Shown here: in pieces, positions 50,140-60,280 of the stretch
Position numbering within the stretch: position 1 is the stretch's first letter
Layout of the letters: each line of letters begins with the position of its first letter
NCBI GenBank assembly: GCA_029959085.1
Contig: JARWIR010000018.1
Coordinates: 2,728,001 to 2,792,000, forward strand
From: Nemophila menziesii
Taxonomy: Eukaryota; Streptophyta; Magnoliopsida; Boraginales; Hydrophyllaceae
DNA: 64,000 nt
Reading direction: 5' to 3'
Position numbers and translations under genes: made by a program
The notes under the pieces: model-generated
Database searches by the model: none
What the model was told of the DNA's origin: nothing
Seen by the model: only the letters and a program-made list of their open reading frames with translations

Positions 50140-50505
50140 CGGCGCTGCGGACTACCCCTGCGGACCATGGGGTGCACCGCAGGGTAGTCCGCGACATCTG
50201 ATGCTCGAAAATTTGTTCTCTCTAACCTAAACCCGTGGTAGGACCCCGTGGTACGGGTTTTTGGCTCGCGGACTAGGGTCCGGTGCACCGGAGGGTACCC
50301 CGCGGTATCTGTAGCTACTCCGTCAAAATACCCGTGGTACTCACCCCGTGGTACGGGTTTTTGGGCGCGGACCATGGCGCGGTGTACCGGAGGGTAGTCC
50401 GTGGATTTTTTTCTTGTTTCTAGATCAAACCCGCGGTAGAGACCCGTGGTACGGGTTTTTGACCACGCGGACCATCCCTGCGGACCATGGGGTAGTCCGC
50501 GGGGT
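50140..50505 (-). repeat. GC-rich palindromic array in E2 spacer
   Basis: Two modules alternate about every 100 bp. Module A is a hairpin with arms like gcggactaccc / ggtagtccgc (starts at 50147, 50268, 50367 and 50467). Module B is cccgtggtac...gtacgggt (about 50230-50258, 50330-50358, 50428-50458). It is far richer in G+C than its surroundings. It lies between the integrase-tail segment and the env-like ORF, as in E1. A minus-strand frame (50522-49779) runs through it but is probably incidental. Confidence 0.8.
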
Positions 50506-50747
50506 GCATTCCTTCGCTCCAAAAATTTTCCTCGCGATCCCTAACTCGATTTCTCCAATTCCTACACACAAAAAACACTAATACCTTTCTCAAATATGCA
50601 TTATCAACTAAAAACAACTAAAATAAACTTAAACTAAAAACGTAAAAGACATGAAAACATAAAAAAAAAAAAAACTTCGGGTTGTCTCCCGAACAGCACT
50701 TTTGTTTAACGTCTTTCAAAGTTAGACGTGTTACCTCTGTCAAGATT

Positions 50748-50892
50748 TGCGAATATAGCCTCCCCAACAACGAGTAAGGCTATGAACGTCAACTAATCTG
50801 CGCTTGACCCCAGTTTTGGGGCGAATTTCTATCACCTTGGCTGAAACAACCTTAGTGACAATGAATGGTCCCATCCACGAATCTTTGAAACT
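50748..50892 (-). pseudogene. Integrase C-terminal-tail-like segment, E2
   Basis: After the stop ending the protease ORF, the same frame continues with SFKDSWMGPFIVTKV and ends LTRCWGGYI. The GPF-x-V pattern is that of the end of Ty3/gypsy integrases. E1 has the equivalent WQGPFKVTRV...LTHCWGGYI. Reverse transcriptase, RNase H and the zinc-binding and catalytic integrase domains that should come before it are missing. Confidence 0.6.
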
Positions 50893-52197
50893 TCATGGCC
50901 TATTCTCGCGTTTGTGGGCTTTCCATAGGACTTCATGGCCAACCCCGAACTCAATGTCTGGCTCAGTATCCACAGGCTTTAAGTGGATCTTCTCAGGAGG
51001 GACTTTGTGATGTGAAAGGCTGTGGATGATAGGTACGGTGGGATCCAACTTCCTTGGTTTCTTACCCAAGACATAGAAGGTCTCGGATACATTCTTTGCA
51101 TGAAGGGTGATGGTCCCATCTTGGAAGTTGATCACACTTTGACTTGTGGCCATGAAAGGTCGGCCAAGTATGATCGGAACCTTCTTATCTGCATCAAACT
51201 CAAGAATAACAAAGTCAGTAGGGATGGCGATATTACCTGCACGGACTAAGACGTCCTCCACTGTTCCCCATGTCCTCTTCACTGAGTTGTCAGCAAACTG
51301 CAACTTCACTGGAGTTTTCTCTGATTTCCGAAGTCCAAGTCTCTTGAACACGGACTTAGGCATAAGATTTACACCAGAACCCACATCGTACATCGCTTTC
51401 ACTTTGAGCTTACCATGCAATTGAATAGGAAGGTTGAAACTTCCCGGATCTTTAAGCTTTGTAGGTAACTCTTTCTCACTTCTCCTCGAAACCCTCAGGT
51501 TCTCTCTTGGGATCTCTACACTCGCCTCTTTCTTAGGAATAACTTGCGTAAAAACTTGTTGCGGTGTAAGTCCTCTCTTCGCAATCTCAAGCATTTGGGC
51601 GTTGATAGTTTCAGGTTGGTACGCCTCTACAAACGTCTTGAGAACAGTGTCATCGTTCGGATTTGTATCAGGAATAGTTGATGACACTGGTTGAACAACA
51701 GGTGGCGATTCCACCTTCTCTTCTTCTTTCTCTTCTAGCACAGCAGGTGCCACTTCATCTTTCGATTCTTCTCTTGAGGCTTCTTCCTCTTTCTCTTTAG
51801 CTAACTCCGCTGCATACTCTACCATCGAACGAATCTCCTCTTGCACCTTTCTCAGTAACTCTATGAACTCGTCTTTCTCTTCATCACTCTCCAGACAAAC
51901 TTCTAGACAGTCGGACTCCTCGGGGTTAGACTCAGTTGGTTCTTCTTCATGGCTGGGAACTTCCACGGCACTAATGGCAACATGTGGTGCTTCCTCTTTT
52001 TCCTTAATCTCAAGACATATAGCCTTGCAAGCTTCGAACTCATCCTTATCTTCACCTCCTTCGATTGCCTTTACTTCCTTTTGTTCTACAACACTTGTTA
52101 ACACTTTGTTTAACTGTGTCACTTGAGTAGTTAGCATCTGAAGTATGGCATCATGTCCTCTGACCTTTTCTTCTTGAGCATTTATAGTCGTGTTCAA
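50893..52197 (-). CDS. pro: E2 gag C-terminus and retropepsin
   Basis: 434-codon frame. A coiled N-terminal part (HDAILQMLTTQVTQLNKVL) and a very Glu-rich linker (about residues 60-165) lead to an aspartic protease near residues 255-355. The active site is D-V-G-S-G followed by VNLMPKSVF, with the second conserved block VPIILGRPFMA. Compared with full-length elements, the frame passes from about 30 residues after the protease directly to a charged tail (GHEVLWKAHKRENRP) and stops. The true ORF would begin further upstream in gag, which is broken; the Met here is only the first in the open stretch. Confidence 0.8.
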   Translation of the reverse strand: MNTTINAQEEKVRGHDAILQMLTTQVTQLNKVLTSVVEQKEVKAIEGGEDKDEFEACKAICLEIKEKEEAPHVAISAVEVPSHEEEPTESNPEESDCLEVCLESDEEKDEFIELLRKVQEEIRSMVEYAAELAKEKEEEASREESKDEVAPAVLEEKEEEKVESPPVVQPVSSTIPDTNPNDDTVLKTFVEAYQPETINAQMLEIAKRGLTPQQVFTQVIPKKEASVEIPRENLRVSRRSEKELPTKLKDPGSFNLPIQLHGKLKVKAMYDVGSGVNLMPKSVFKRLGLRKSEKTPVKLQFADNSVKRTWGTVEDVLVRAGNIAIPTDFVILEFDADKKVPIILGRPFMATSQSVINFQDGTITLHAKNVSETFYVLGKKPRKLDPTVPIIHSLSHHKVPPEKIHLKPVDTEPDIEFGVGHEVLWKAHKRENRP

Positions 52198-53537
52198 ACG
52201 GTCTAGAGCTTATACTATCTGTGTATTTTCCATAGACCCTTCTTGCGGATACTGAGGTAAAGCTTTCTGATCTAAGGTATCGGTATAGGTGTCTTGAGCG
52301 GGTTGTTGTGGAGGAGCAGGTCGATTCTGATATTGATTTTGGTACTAACCTCTCTGTTGGTAAGAGTTGTTCTGGGTCGCGATTGATTTTGACCAGGATT
52401 AGCGGGCCCTTGTGGATTTGAATACTGCATACCCGGATGGTTGCTGTTGCCCCATCAGTTGGATATAAAGTAAACAGATTGCGGATTTGATTCGCACTCT
52501 TCCCATGCATGATCGTTAACTCCACATTGTTGACAACCTTGTGCCTCTTGAACTACCTTTGTAGCAGCTAAATTTTTCTCCATCGCGATTCTCAGCTCCT
52601 TGATTTGATTTTCTAAAGAGGATATTTGAGCTGAATTCGCAGTTTCTGCATCTAAACGAAGCGTTCCTCGGGTCTTTGCTACAGAAGCTCGCGTTGAAGG
52701 CCAACTTCTTTCTTGTTCCATAATGTTTTCTAACACCTCGGAAGCTTCATTGTGATTCATGGACACAAAATTACCCTTTCCAATGTTATCCACCTTTTCT
52801 CTACCTTTATCATTAAGACCTTCATAGAACATAGCAAGTTGTAGAGCAGGTGTATAACCATGGAGTGGACATCTAGTTAATTTTTGTTGAAACCTTGTCC
52901 ATGCTTCTCCCACTGTTTCTCCATCTTCTTGGCAAAATCTTGCAAGCTCGGTTTGATCTTTAAGTCTCATGCTCTTCGGATAAAATCGGTTAAAGAATGC
53001 GGCTTCAAGTTCTCTTCAAGAGTGAATGGTTCCATGTGGTTGTATCTCTAGCCAATCGCTAGCTCTTTCGGTCAAGAAAAACGAAAACATATGACAATAC
53101 AGTTGCTCGCGTGTAATGCCTTGAGTAATGTAGGCATCACAAATCTGCATAAACTTCTGAATCGCTGTACCAGTATAGAGTCCGAAACTTTGAAATTGAC
53201 TGAGCATACCCGGATCGGGTCGGAATTTGATATTCGGAATCTCAGGAGGGTGGTAACCGATGGGTTGAACATGGAATGGTACGTTAAGGCCAGGAAGATC
53301 TTGTTCAACTCGGTTCTGTTGATTATTGAGATTATTCCCATTACCTCCTCCTACTGGTAATTGTACACCAGGTGGAATGTATGCTGGAGGTCCTCCTAGT
53401 GCAAAGTAAACTAACTCCGGATCGTTATCATGTACGTTTGCCATAGCTCTTCTCAAGGCTCTTTCCTCACGAACTCGTTTGTTGTAAGGTCTGAAGCGCC
53501 TCTCGGGCTCCGATAGAGGAGGCCAAGAATTAAACAC
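52198..53537 (-). pseudogene. gag: E2 gag (broken)
   Basis: Starts at 53537 (MFNSWPPLSEPE), with a basic region, a Pro/Asn-rich linker and the gag domain (MQICDAYITQGITREQLYCHMF). An in-frame TGA at 53016-53018 interrupts it. The same frame continues through ARFCQEDGETVGEAWTRF, a coiled segment (ENQIKELRIAMEKN) and a CCHC knuckle (CQQCGVNDHAWEEC) to a second stop at 52455-52457. Further stops or a frameshift follow before the protease ORF. The same domain order as E1 gag shows shared ancestry, but the sequences are clearly different families. Confidence 0.82.
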
Positions 53538-53683
53538 TGTGAAACCTGAAAAAGACTAAAGCAAACCACAAGCGTAAATCTGGAAAAATAAAAACTAAAA
53601 CTAAACTAAAAACTGAAAAGTAAAATAGAACTAATTAAAAACTAAAACTCGAAATAGATAACCCACACGCTAACGAGACACAA

Positions 53684-53702
53684 GTCCCCGGCAGCGGCGC
53701 CA
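53684..53702 (-). promoter_or_regulatory. E2 primer-binding site (tRNA-Asp type)
   Basis: Minus-strand tggcgccgctgccggggac, six bases inside the LTR boundary at 53709. Identical to the E1 PBS of copy 1. Confidence 0.85.
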
Positions 53703-53708
53703 AAAACT

Positions 53709-55084
53709 TGGTGTCGCCTAGGGTGTGATAAAAATAAGATCAAATTAAGTATGGAAAACTATGCACTCTCACCCTAGAAAGGCACAGTACTGCAAGTATT
53801 ACAGGACAATAAAGTAAAAGATTAAGAATAAGAGATGAGAAGTATAGCTTAGGTTTTGCTAGTATGCACTAATCCCTCTAATTCTATCTATAAATCTAGT
53901 TCATAAGGGAGAATATTAGCTCTTGGTAATACTTAGTCAGGATTCTAAATTCCACTACCTTAGACCTTGAGAGCGACTAAGGGGGCTACGGCACAACCAA
54001 GACGAGGACTCAAATAGGGTTATCAAACGCCACTAAGGCCCTATCCAGCACACTACAATCAATTGGTGATATGGTGATTAAAACAAACCCTAATGACTAT
54101 CTAGTTAGAAGTATGTTTTGTCAGAACTGCTATCGACACTAGACATTATGTGGTGGTTCAATAGTTAAACACCCTGTCAAGGAGACCATCTAACTACTAT
54201 TAAAACAATCCTAAAGTGATCAGTTCTAGGAAAGACATTAAATCAAAACACATAAGCAAATATAAAGTAAGTAGCTAATATCAGATTAAAACATATAATT
54301 CCCAAAGAAACTTAGATAGAAGAATTAGAATTCATAGATTATACATATGCAAAACCCAAGCTATGGGAGGTTTAGTTCATACCTGAAGGAAATAAACTAA
54401 AAGAAATTACAAAAGACATCATCTTGCTCTCTACAATAAACTGGAAGAATAAAACCTTAAGAACTAATTACTATGAGGCAAGGATGATTTACAAGTGATA
54501 TAAGGGTGTATTTATAGGTTTTTAGAAGACCTAATTCGTTTTCTTGAGAAATAGTTAAGGTAATGAACTTCTAGCCCAACTCAAATTCGTATGGAAATAA
54601 AGATAAACACTGCTGCGTTGTTTTGGTCATAACTTCTTCGTTATTGGTTCGTTTGAGCTCCACAAGATACCAAAAGAATCGAAACGGAATTATCTTGACC
54701 CTTTAGAAGGAAATCTCCAAATTCGGCCTATTTCTTAGGTAAAAACGCATATCTTTGGACGTGATCTGCAGAATCCCAGATTTAGGCAGCTTTTCCTTTT
54801 CCATCTTTTTAGCTTTTATTTCCTTTTCTCCAATTACCATGTAAATTCCTTTCCATAAGTTGTTGTCTTTGACTTGGACTCTAATTAATCTCCATAATTA
54901 TCTTTAAAGCTACACACTAAATAAACAATTAAACCCAATATGCTCTAAAAATATTATTTCTACAAATCAAGACACAAAATAGGAAAGTGCACTAAAACTC
55001 AAGAAAATCGACATTATTGACTTCTAAAACACTAAAAATGATGTCTCATCTTAACATAAATATATCACAAATGAGGAGACATCA
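53709..55084 (-). repeat. E2 5' LTR
   Basis: 1376 bp, with minus-strand TATAAATA at 54509-54516. It is shorter than the 3' LTR by 167 bp at attacagg/acaataaag (about 53808), a deletion after insertion near the PBS side. The outer end is the expected TGATGTCTCC on the minus strand. Confidence 0.93.
54509..54516 (-). promoter_or_regulatory. TATA box in E2 5' LTR
   Basis: TATAAATA on the minus strand in acctataaatacaccc, the same context as in the E1 LTRs. Confidence 0.65.
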
Positions 55085-55089
55085 ACTGC

Positions 55090-55572
55090 GACGCGGATAG
55101 GAATGTCCCCATTATTTTGGGAAGACCATTCCTAGCCACGGGGCGTACTATAATTGATGTAGAGAATGGAGAATTGACTATGCGAATCCAAGACGAGGAA
55201 GTGAAGTTTAATGTGTTCAGACCAATGAAGTTTCCGGAATCCAAGGAGGAGTGCTTACAGATAGATGTGATTGAACAAAAGCCAACTAAGGTTGTGGGAA
55301 CCTTAGGAATGGAGGAAAAAGAGCTCAGAAAGAAACCACCTAACAACAATCCTCCATATCCTAAGAAAAATCCACACCTTGACAATGCAAAGAAGAAAGA
55401 AAAAGGGCGTACCATGAAGGTTCCAAAAGAACCTAAGAAAGAAAGAAAGAGGAGGGCATTCAGTGTAGGCGAAGAGGTCGCAATGAAGAAGCATGATCCC
55501 CCCCCCGAAAGCGCGCAAATCCAAGAGTTCTTGGCAAGGACCGTTCAAGGTCACAAGGGTAATAAAAGCTAA
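55090..55572 (+). pseudogene. pro: E1 protease, continued after E2, with basic linker
   Basis: The frame resumes exactly after the E2 target-site duplication with the second retropepsin block (ILGRPFLATGRTIIDVENG). About 40 residues later comes a Lys/Pro-rich linker (KKEKGRTMKVPKEPKKERK) instead of reverse transcriptase. A run of nine C (55498-55506) lies at the point where the frame leaves the integrase-tail reading frame, so a length change there probably shifted it. The frame ends at TAA 55570-55572. Confidence 0.75.
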
Positions 55573-55640
55573 GGGATGCAAGTTCCGTGTAGCAAACATT
55601 GATGACCTCACTCACTGCTGGGGAGGTTACATAAAAAATA
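55493..55640 (+). pseudogene. Integrase C-terminal-tail-like segment, E1
   Basis: Frame after the C run: SSWQGPFKVTRVIKAKG, then LTHCWGGYI, matching the E2 segment at 50748-50892. It is the only integrase-like piece in E1. It is followed by gaggcaacccg, similar to the sequence after pol in E2. Confidence 0.55.
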
Positions 55641-55854
55641 ATTCGAGAGGCAACCCGTCGAGCTTAACGACGTTAAACAAAAGCCATTTCATTGTATATT
55701 AGTTTAATGCTTTAAGATTTTCAATTCCTAGGGTATAATTCTAAGTTAGTGTCGAGTTTTAGTGTCTACTTTTAAAAAGAAATGAGAAGGGTAGTGTGTT
55801 AATGGTGCAGGAATCGAGTTAGGGGTGCTAGGAAACGCAAAAGAAAAATTCGAA

Positions 55855-56215
55855 GGTTGGTGCGGACTACCCCCACGGTGTACCCCTATACCGCAGGGAT
55901 GTACCGCGCCTGAAAAACCCGTACCACGGGTCACGCACCACGGGTTATATCGAGAGGCGAGAAAAAGAGAAGGTGATAGCCGCGGTGCACCGCACCCTAC
56001 ACCGCACGCCCAAAACGCGTGCCACGGGGTATGTACCGCGGGTTTTTTCACGGAGCACGTGCGGACTACCCATGCACCGCACGACAAAAACGCGTGTCAC
56101 GGGGTGCTAGCACGGGTATAAGGCAGAGGCGAGAAATCCACACTAACAGCGCTGCAGTGTACCCTCGCGGTACACCCATGCACCGCAGGTTTGCACCGCG
56201 CCAGGCGGATTGTGA
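55855..56215 (+). repeat. GC-rich palindromic array in E1 spacer
   Basis: Motifs gcggactaccc, ccgcaggg, accccgt/acgggt and accgcg recur (55862, about 55917-55945, 55980-56045, 56059-56110, 56155-56210). It corresponds to the array of E2 in position and motif but is more diverged. Small plus and minus frames in this stretch are low-complexity and not supported as genes. Confidence 0.7.
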
Positions 56216-56546
56216 AGAGATCAAAGCCCAGTCAACTTCTTACCTTAAAGAGATAAACCCTAGCCTCTTCCATACGAATTTTCCAGCTCCGACCTTGTAA
56301 AAACACCTTGAAGCTTGATTAAACCTCCACAACAAACACAATAACATCATTAAATCTCTCCTCCATCCACCATAAACATACCCTCTTCATCAAATTCATC
56401 ACAAAACACCGTTAAACACAACCAAGATCATCAAGCTTCCAAGAATTCTTCCAAAGCGCATCAAGAAACAACTTCCTTCATCTAATCCAAGCAATAAACT
56501 CAAGCTATACCAAGTTTTCTTAACTTTATTCTGTCCTTGGTATAAC

Positions 56547-56559
56547 TTGAGTTTGGGGT
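56547..56559 (+). promoter_or_regulatory. PPT-like motif before E1 env-like ORF
   Basis: TTGAGTTTGGGGT ten bases before the ATG at 56570. Further copies lie at 57103-57115 and 57650-57662, and the true PPT at 58479-58491. Confidence 0.6.
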
Positions 56560-56569
56560 CAGTTCAACC

Positions 56570-57025
56570 ATGACAAACAGAATAGATGCTATGGATTATA
56601 AGAGGAAGTGTTGCATCCTAGGGAAGAACAAGAATTTGCCCGGTTCCACAATTGAAAAGGCCATCAATCTCGATGAGCCTACTGAAGAACAAGAAGAAAA
56701 GGCACATGCACCACCACTACACAAGAAATTCACAGCTAGAATGAAGGTACAATCAAAGCCTAAAGAAAAGACACCAATCCAAGATCAAGGTTCTTCTTCC
56801 TCTTCTCTTAATGATTCTTACACACCCCCATGGGCTATCAAACATCGACAACAAATAGATCATCTAAGAAAACAAGTCTTAGCACTATGGGAGGAAATTG
56901 CGAAGATGAATTCAACAAGGGACAAGGTAACATTGAACATGGATATTGATAATAATTCTTCTTCTTCGGAGGAGGATATGATGGATCTTTATGGCCAGGT
57001 ACCCCGTTCTAATTCTTCTTCTTAA
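56570..57025 (+). CDS. Short env-like ORF remnant of E1
   Basis: 151 codons starting MTNRID, like MTNRTT of the E2 env-like protein, and in the same place (PPT-like motif, ATG). It has a basic middle (KKFTARMKVQSKPKEK), a Ser run, a probable coil (HRQQIDHLRKQVLALWEEIAKM) and an acidic/Ser end. The central conserved block of the 398-residue E2 protein is missing. It is therefore probably an internally deleted relative of that ORF. It is intact as a frame; function unknown. Confidence 0.6.
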   Translation: MTNRIDAMDYKRKCCILGKNKNLPGSTIEKAINLDEPTEEQEEKAHAPPLHKKFTARMKVQSKPKEKTPIQDQGSSSSSLNDSYTPPWAIKHRQQIDHLRKQVLALWEEIAKMNSTRDKVTLNMDIDNNSSSSEEDMMDLYGQVPRSNSSS

Positions 57026-58493
57026 TTGATGGTAGGCACTAGGTAGTTTAGTTTTAATTGCTTTATTGAGTCTTTTTCAAGTCGTGGGGACACGACTCAC
57101 TTTTGAGTTTGGGGTGGGGTTCGTTGCCTCATCCCAATTTTTTGTGTTTTACATGCTTTTCAGGAAGAAGTTTTTTTTAGGGTTGCGTTTGACTGTAGAA
57201 TGTTTTAAATGCCCCCATCAAGCATGCTTTTTATGAATTTATGATAGAAAATAGTTGGCTTTAGGAGTTAGTATAAAACGCACTTTGATTGCATGCAAAT
57301 ATGAGATAATTGATAGGAAAAATTTATGAACAAAGCAAAAGAAGTAAACTTGTGCTTAAGGATAATGGGTGGTTTGTAGAACGTGAGATCTAATTGAGTA
57401 GAGAACCCACTTAGGTATGAACTAGAGACAAGTTGTGTAAATAGGAAAATGATAGAGGTAGATCTTTGTTAGCCCTTTGAATCGTTTTTGGCCTTCTATC
57501 CCTGAATTAATTTTATCCTTCTTAGACAAATTTTTAGCCTTTAAGCCTTTCTTTTGTCGCCACATTATAATCCAATATCCCTTTAGATTGTTAGGCATGA
57601 CCATATGACCCGCACTTGAATCACGATCCTGAGACTTCCTGTCTTGAGCTTGAGTTTGGGGTGGTGGGTCCACTATATGGGAATTTACATTGGGTTGGGA
57701 TTTTTTGAGCTTATCAATTATGCTCGGTTATACATTTTGATGATTCACAGGTTTATGATATTGTAACCCTTTGCCGGGGTAATAGTGAATGGAAAAGAAG
57801 CTTCGAGCTCAAGTTATGAATAGGCATAACTATGAAAAATAGCATGATATCTCAACATCAATAAGAGAGTCATGGCTATACAAAAAGAAAAGAATTGAAT
57901 AAATAATTTGAAAAGAATATATTCGGACCGGCAAAGTGGAAATTTTTAAGTGAATCATCTTTAGTGCTTAGGGGATTAATTTGGGGACGCTAATTAAGCG
58001 CGTCAATTGGGTTGAGTGAGAGCGTTATTCGAGTATAAACTCAAGCTCTTGGACAGTTGTTGATGGTAAGTGAGGAGAGAGCCAAAAGCTCACTTCAAAT
58101 TTACCAAATATACATACCATACCGTCCTTCAGCCTATGCTAAAACCATAAAGACCTCGTGATTCCTAGATGCACAGTGAGTTAATAGGGAGTATTCTAAG
58201 TGGAGCGTTCAAAGCAAGTAAAGATCAAGGAACACCATATAGCCATCATCTTGAGATAAGTATTAAGCGTAACCTTCTAGCATTGTGAAATAAATTTTGG
58301 ATTGATATTGTTTTGTATTTGATTTTGCATGATAAGTATAGGTGTATATTAATTCCTAGATTAGACTATATGAGATTTGTTTTAAGTTGTGCTTTGGGAA
58401 TATTTTCTAGATTCTACATTCTGCATTCACCTAAAAGGGGCCTTTGTTTTCATTTTACTTTGTCGGGACGACAAAGGTTTGAGTTGGGGGTCT
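57026..58493 (+). other. E1 3' untranslated region and PPT
   Basis: About 1.5 kb with no convincing gene. It contains PPT-like motifs at 57103-57115 and 57650-57662, and the true PPT ttgagttgggggtct (58479-58493) that abuts the 3' LTR. The ORFs at 57422-57673 and 58313-58516 are chance frames. Confidence 0.75.
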
Positions 58494-60280
58494 TGATGTC
58501 TCCCTATTTGTTCTAATTATTAGCCCTCTGGAGACATCATTTTAGGTGAATTATTGACTTATTAGATAGACTTTTATGCATAATTTGTCATATTACACTT
58601 TTCCCCCTTGGAATTTAACTATTTGCATTTTCTGAGCTTTTGTGCGTAAATTTGATTATTTTTTATGCAAAGTTAAATAGGTTCTTGAATCTCATGAAAG
58701 ACCAATCCAAGGAGAAAAAGTGAGAATAAAGTCTTAGTGTATTTTAGAATGTTAGGAAATGTTTTTACTCGAGTTTCTATTTTTAGAGTGCACTTTCCTA
58801 TATCGTTTTCTGGATTTATTGATTTATTCTTTTTAAGCATATGCGGTTTAATTATTTATTTAATGTGAAGCTTTAAAAGATAAATGGTAATTACTTAGAG
58901 GCCAAGTCAAGATAAATATGAAAGGAAAGAAGATTTACATGTTAATAAGAAGATTTAGGAAAGATTTATTCAAAGGAGGAAAAGATAAAGCTGCCTTTTG
59001 AAATCTGAAATTCCAGCCACATTTTAGAGATTAATTCATAATTAAAGATTGACAAGGATTCTGGACGAATGGTCTGCACCAATAGAAAGAGCTTTCCAAG
59101 ACAAGTGGTTTCATATATCGGAACTTCTCAAACGGATAAATATTGAAAACGATATGACCAAATCAAATTAGCTTATCTTTCCTAGAATTTAGGGTGACGA
59201 ATTTAAGAGTCATTGACTTGTCTTCCACTCCAAATAAAATCGACCTAGAGGCTCCTAACACCTATAAATACACCCCTTAGCCTCCTCTTTTACACACACT
59301 TCATAAAATTATCAAAGAGGCTTAAGGATTCAAGTCAGAGCAAGCAGGAAGGAAGAAAGCTAGAGTTGGAGACTGTCTATATCTCCAATTCAAGCCAAAC
59401 CCAACCTCTTCATTAGGTTTTATTTATTTTTTTCTGTAAAACATTATGTCTTTTAATTTATTTGTTTTAGTTTTATTTTCCATTATGAGCTAAACTTCTT
59501 AAGTGCTTGAGAATCGCTATAAGAGTTGAACCTTAATTTATTTAATTGATGCTTTCTGATTTGGGATTTTTATAATTTAATTCAAGTTGAGTAATTTAGT
59601 ATCGTTTGTTATCGTAATTTAATTTCACTATATTTAATCTGATCAATTAGACATAGGTTTGAGAAATTAGGCTATTCACTTTGGTGGGGAAGTGATCATC
59701 TTGACGGGGGGTTTAATTACTGACATAGTTAACAAACGTAAGATAGAAATTATTGATCCTGACGGGCTTAGTTAATCTTATAGCCAATTGGGTAGAGAAC
59801 CTGACATTCGAAGGTGGATTATGATCGCCCTTACGGGGTTTGTAACACCTGAGAATAGCTCCTAAGTCCACCCTGACGGGGGTTAGGAGAATCTAGAATC
59901 CCGACTATTAGTAGTTACTAATTTGTCCCTTTGAAGAAGCATTGATTAAGTTTATTTTGGTGAAACCTAGCGTGACTCAAGTATTATTCTCTCAACCTTT
60001 TAGGCTCTTCATATTTAATTTCTTGCATTAGTTTAATTTTAGTTTAATATTTACTTTATTTTCACTTTAGCCCTTTAATCAAAATTCAAAATAAAAATCT
60101 TTTTCTTTACTTTCAATTTTCATTCAAGCAACTATCTATTTATTGCATACACTTTAATCATACCTAATCTGTCCCTGAGATCGATCCCGTTTACCGGATA
60201 TTACTTGGACGACCCGTACACTTGCGGTACGTGTCTTGCCTTTTTAGGTGTGTTTATTTAGAACACACTAGGAGACACCA
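58494..60280 (+). repeat. E1 3' LTR
   Basis: 1787 bp, tgatgtctcc to ggagacacca, with a TATA box at 59263-59270. Nearly collinear with the 5' LTR. Small differences include a missing tct near 60136. Confidence 0.95.

Larger units (their letters stand above)
45360..55084 (-). mobile_element. E2: Athila-like LTR retrotransposon nested in E1, non-autonomous
   Basis: 9725 bp on the minus strand. Order read 5' to 3': LTR (55084-53709), tRNA-Asp type PBS, gag, protease, integrase-tail-like segment, GC-rich array, env-like ORF, 3' region, PPT, LTR (46902-45360). No reverse transcriptase, RNase H or integrase core. LTRs differ at about three of 225 bases compared by eye, less than in E1, as expected for the inner element. 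Structure and 3'-region motifs are shared with E1. Confidence 0.93.
36936..60280 (+). mobile_element. E1: Athila-like Ty3/gypsy LTR retrotransposon, non-autonomous
   Basis: LTRs of about 1.79 kb begin TGAT and end ACCA. There is a 5-bp TSD, a PBS matching the 3' end of tRNA-Asp, gag with a CCHC knuckle, retropepsin, an integrase-tail-like segment, a short env-like ORF and a polypurine tract. Reverse transcriptase, RNase H and the catalytic integrase are absent. An internal segment is triplicated and a second element (E2) sits in the protease. Over the first 215 bp the LTRs differ at about six positions by eye, so the insertion is not recent. Confidence 0.93.

Noticed and set aside
49779..50522. 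247-codon minus-strand ORF with about 33-residue repeats
   Set aside because: It mostly follows the GC-rich nucleotide array; its counterpart in E1 has no matching frame. A coding role is not supported.
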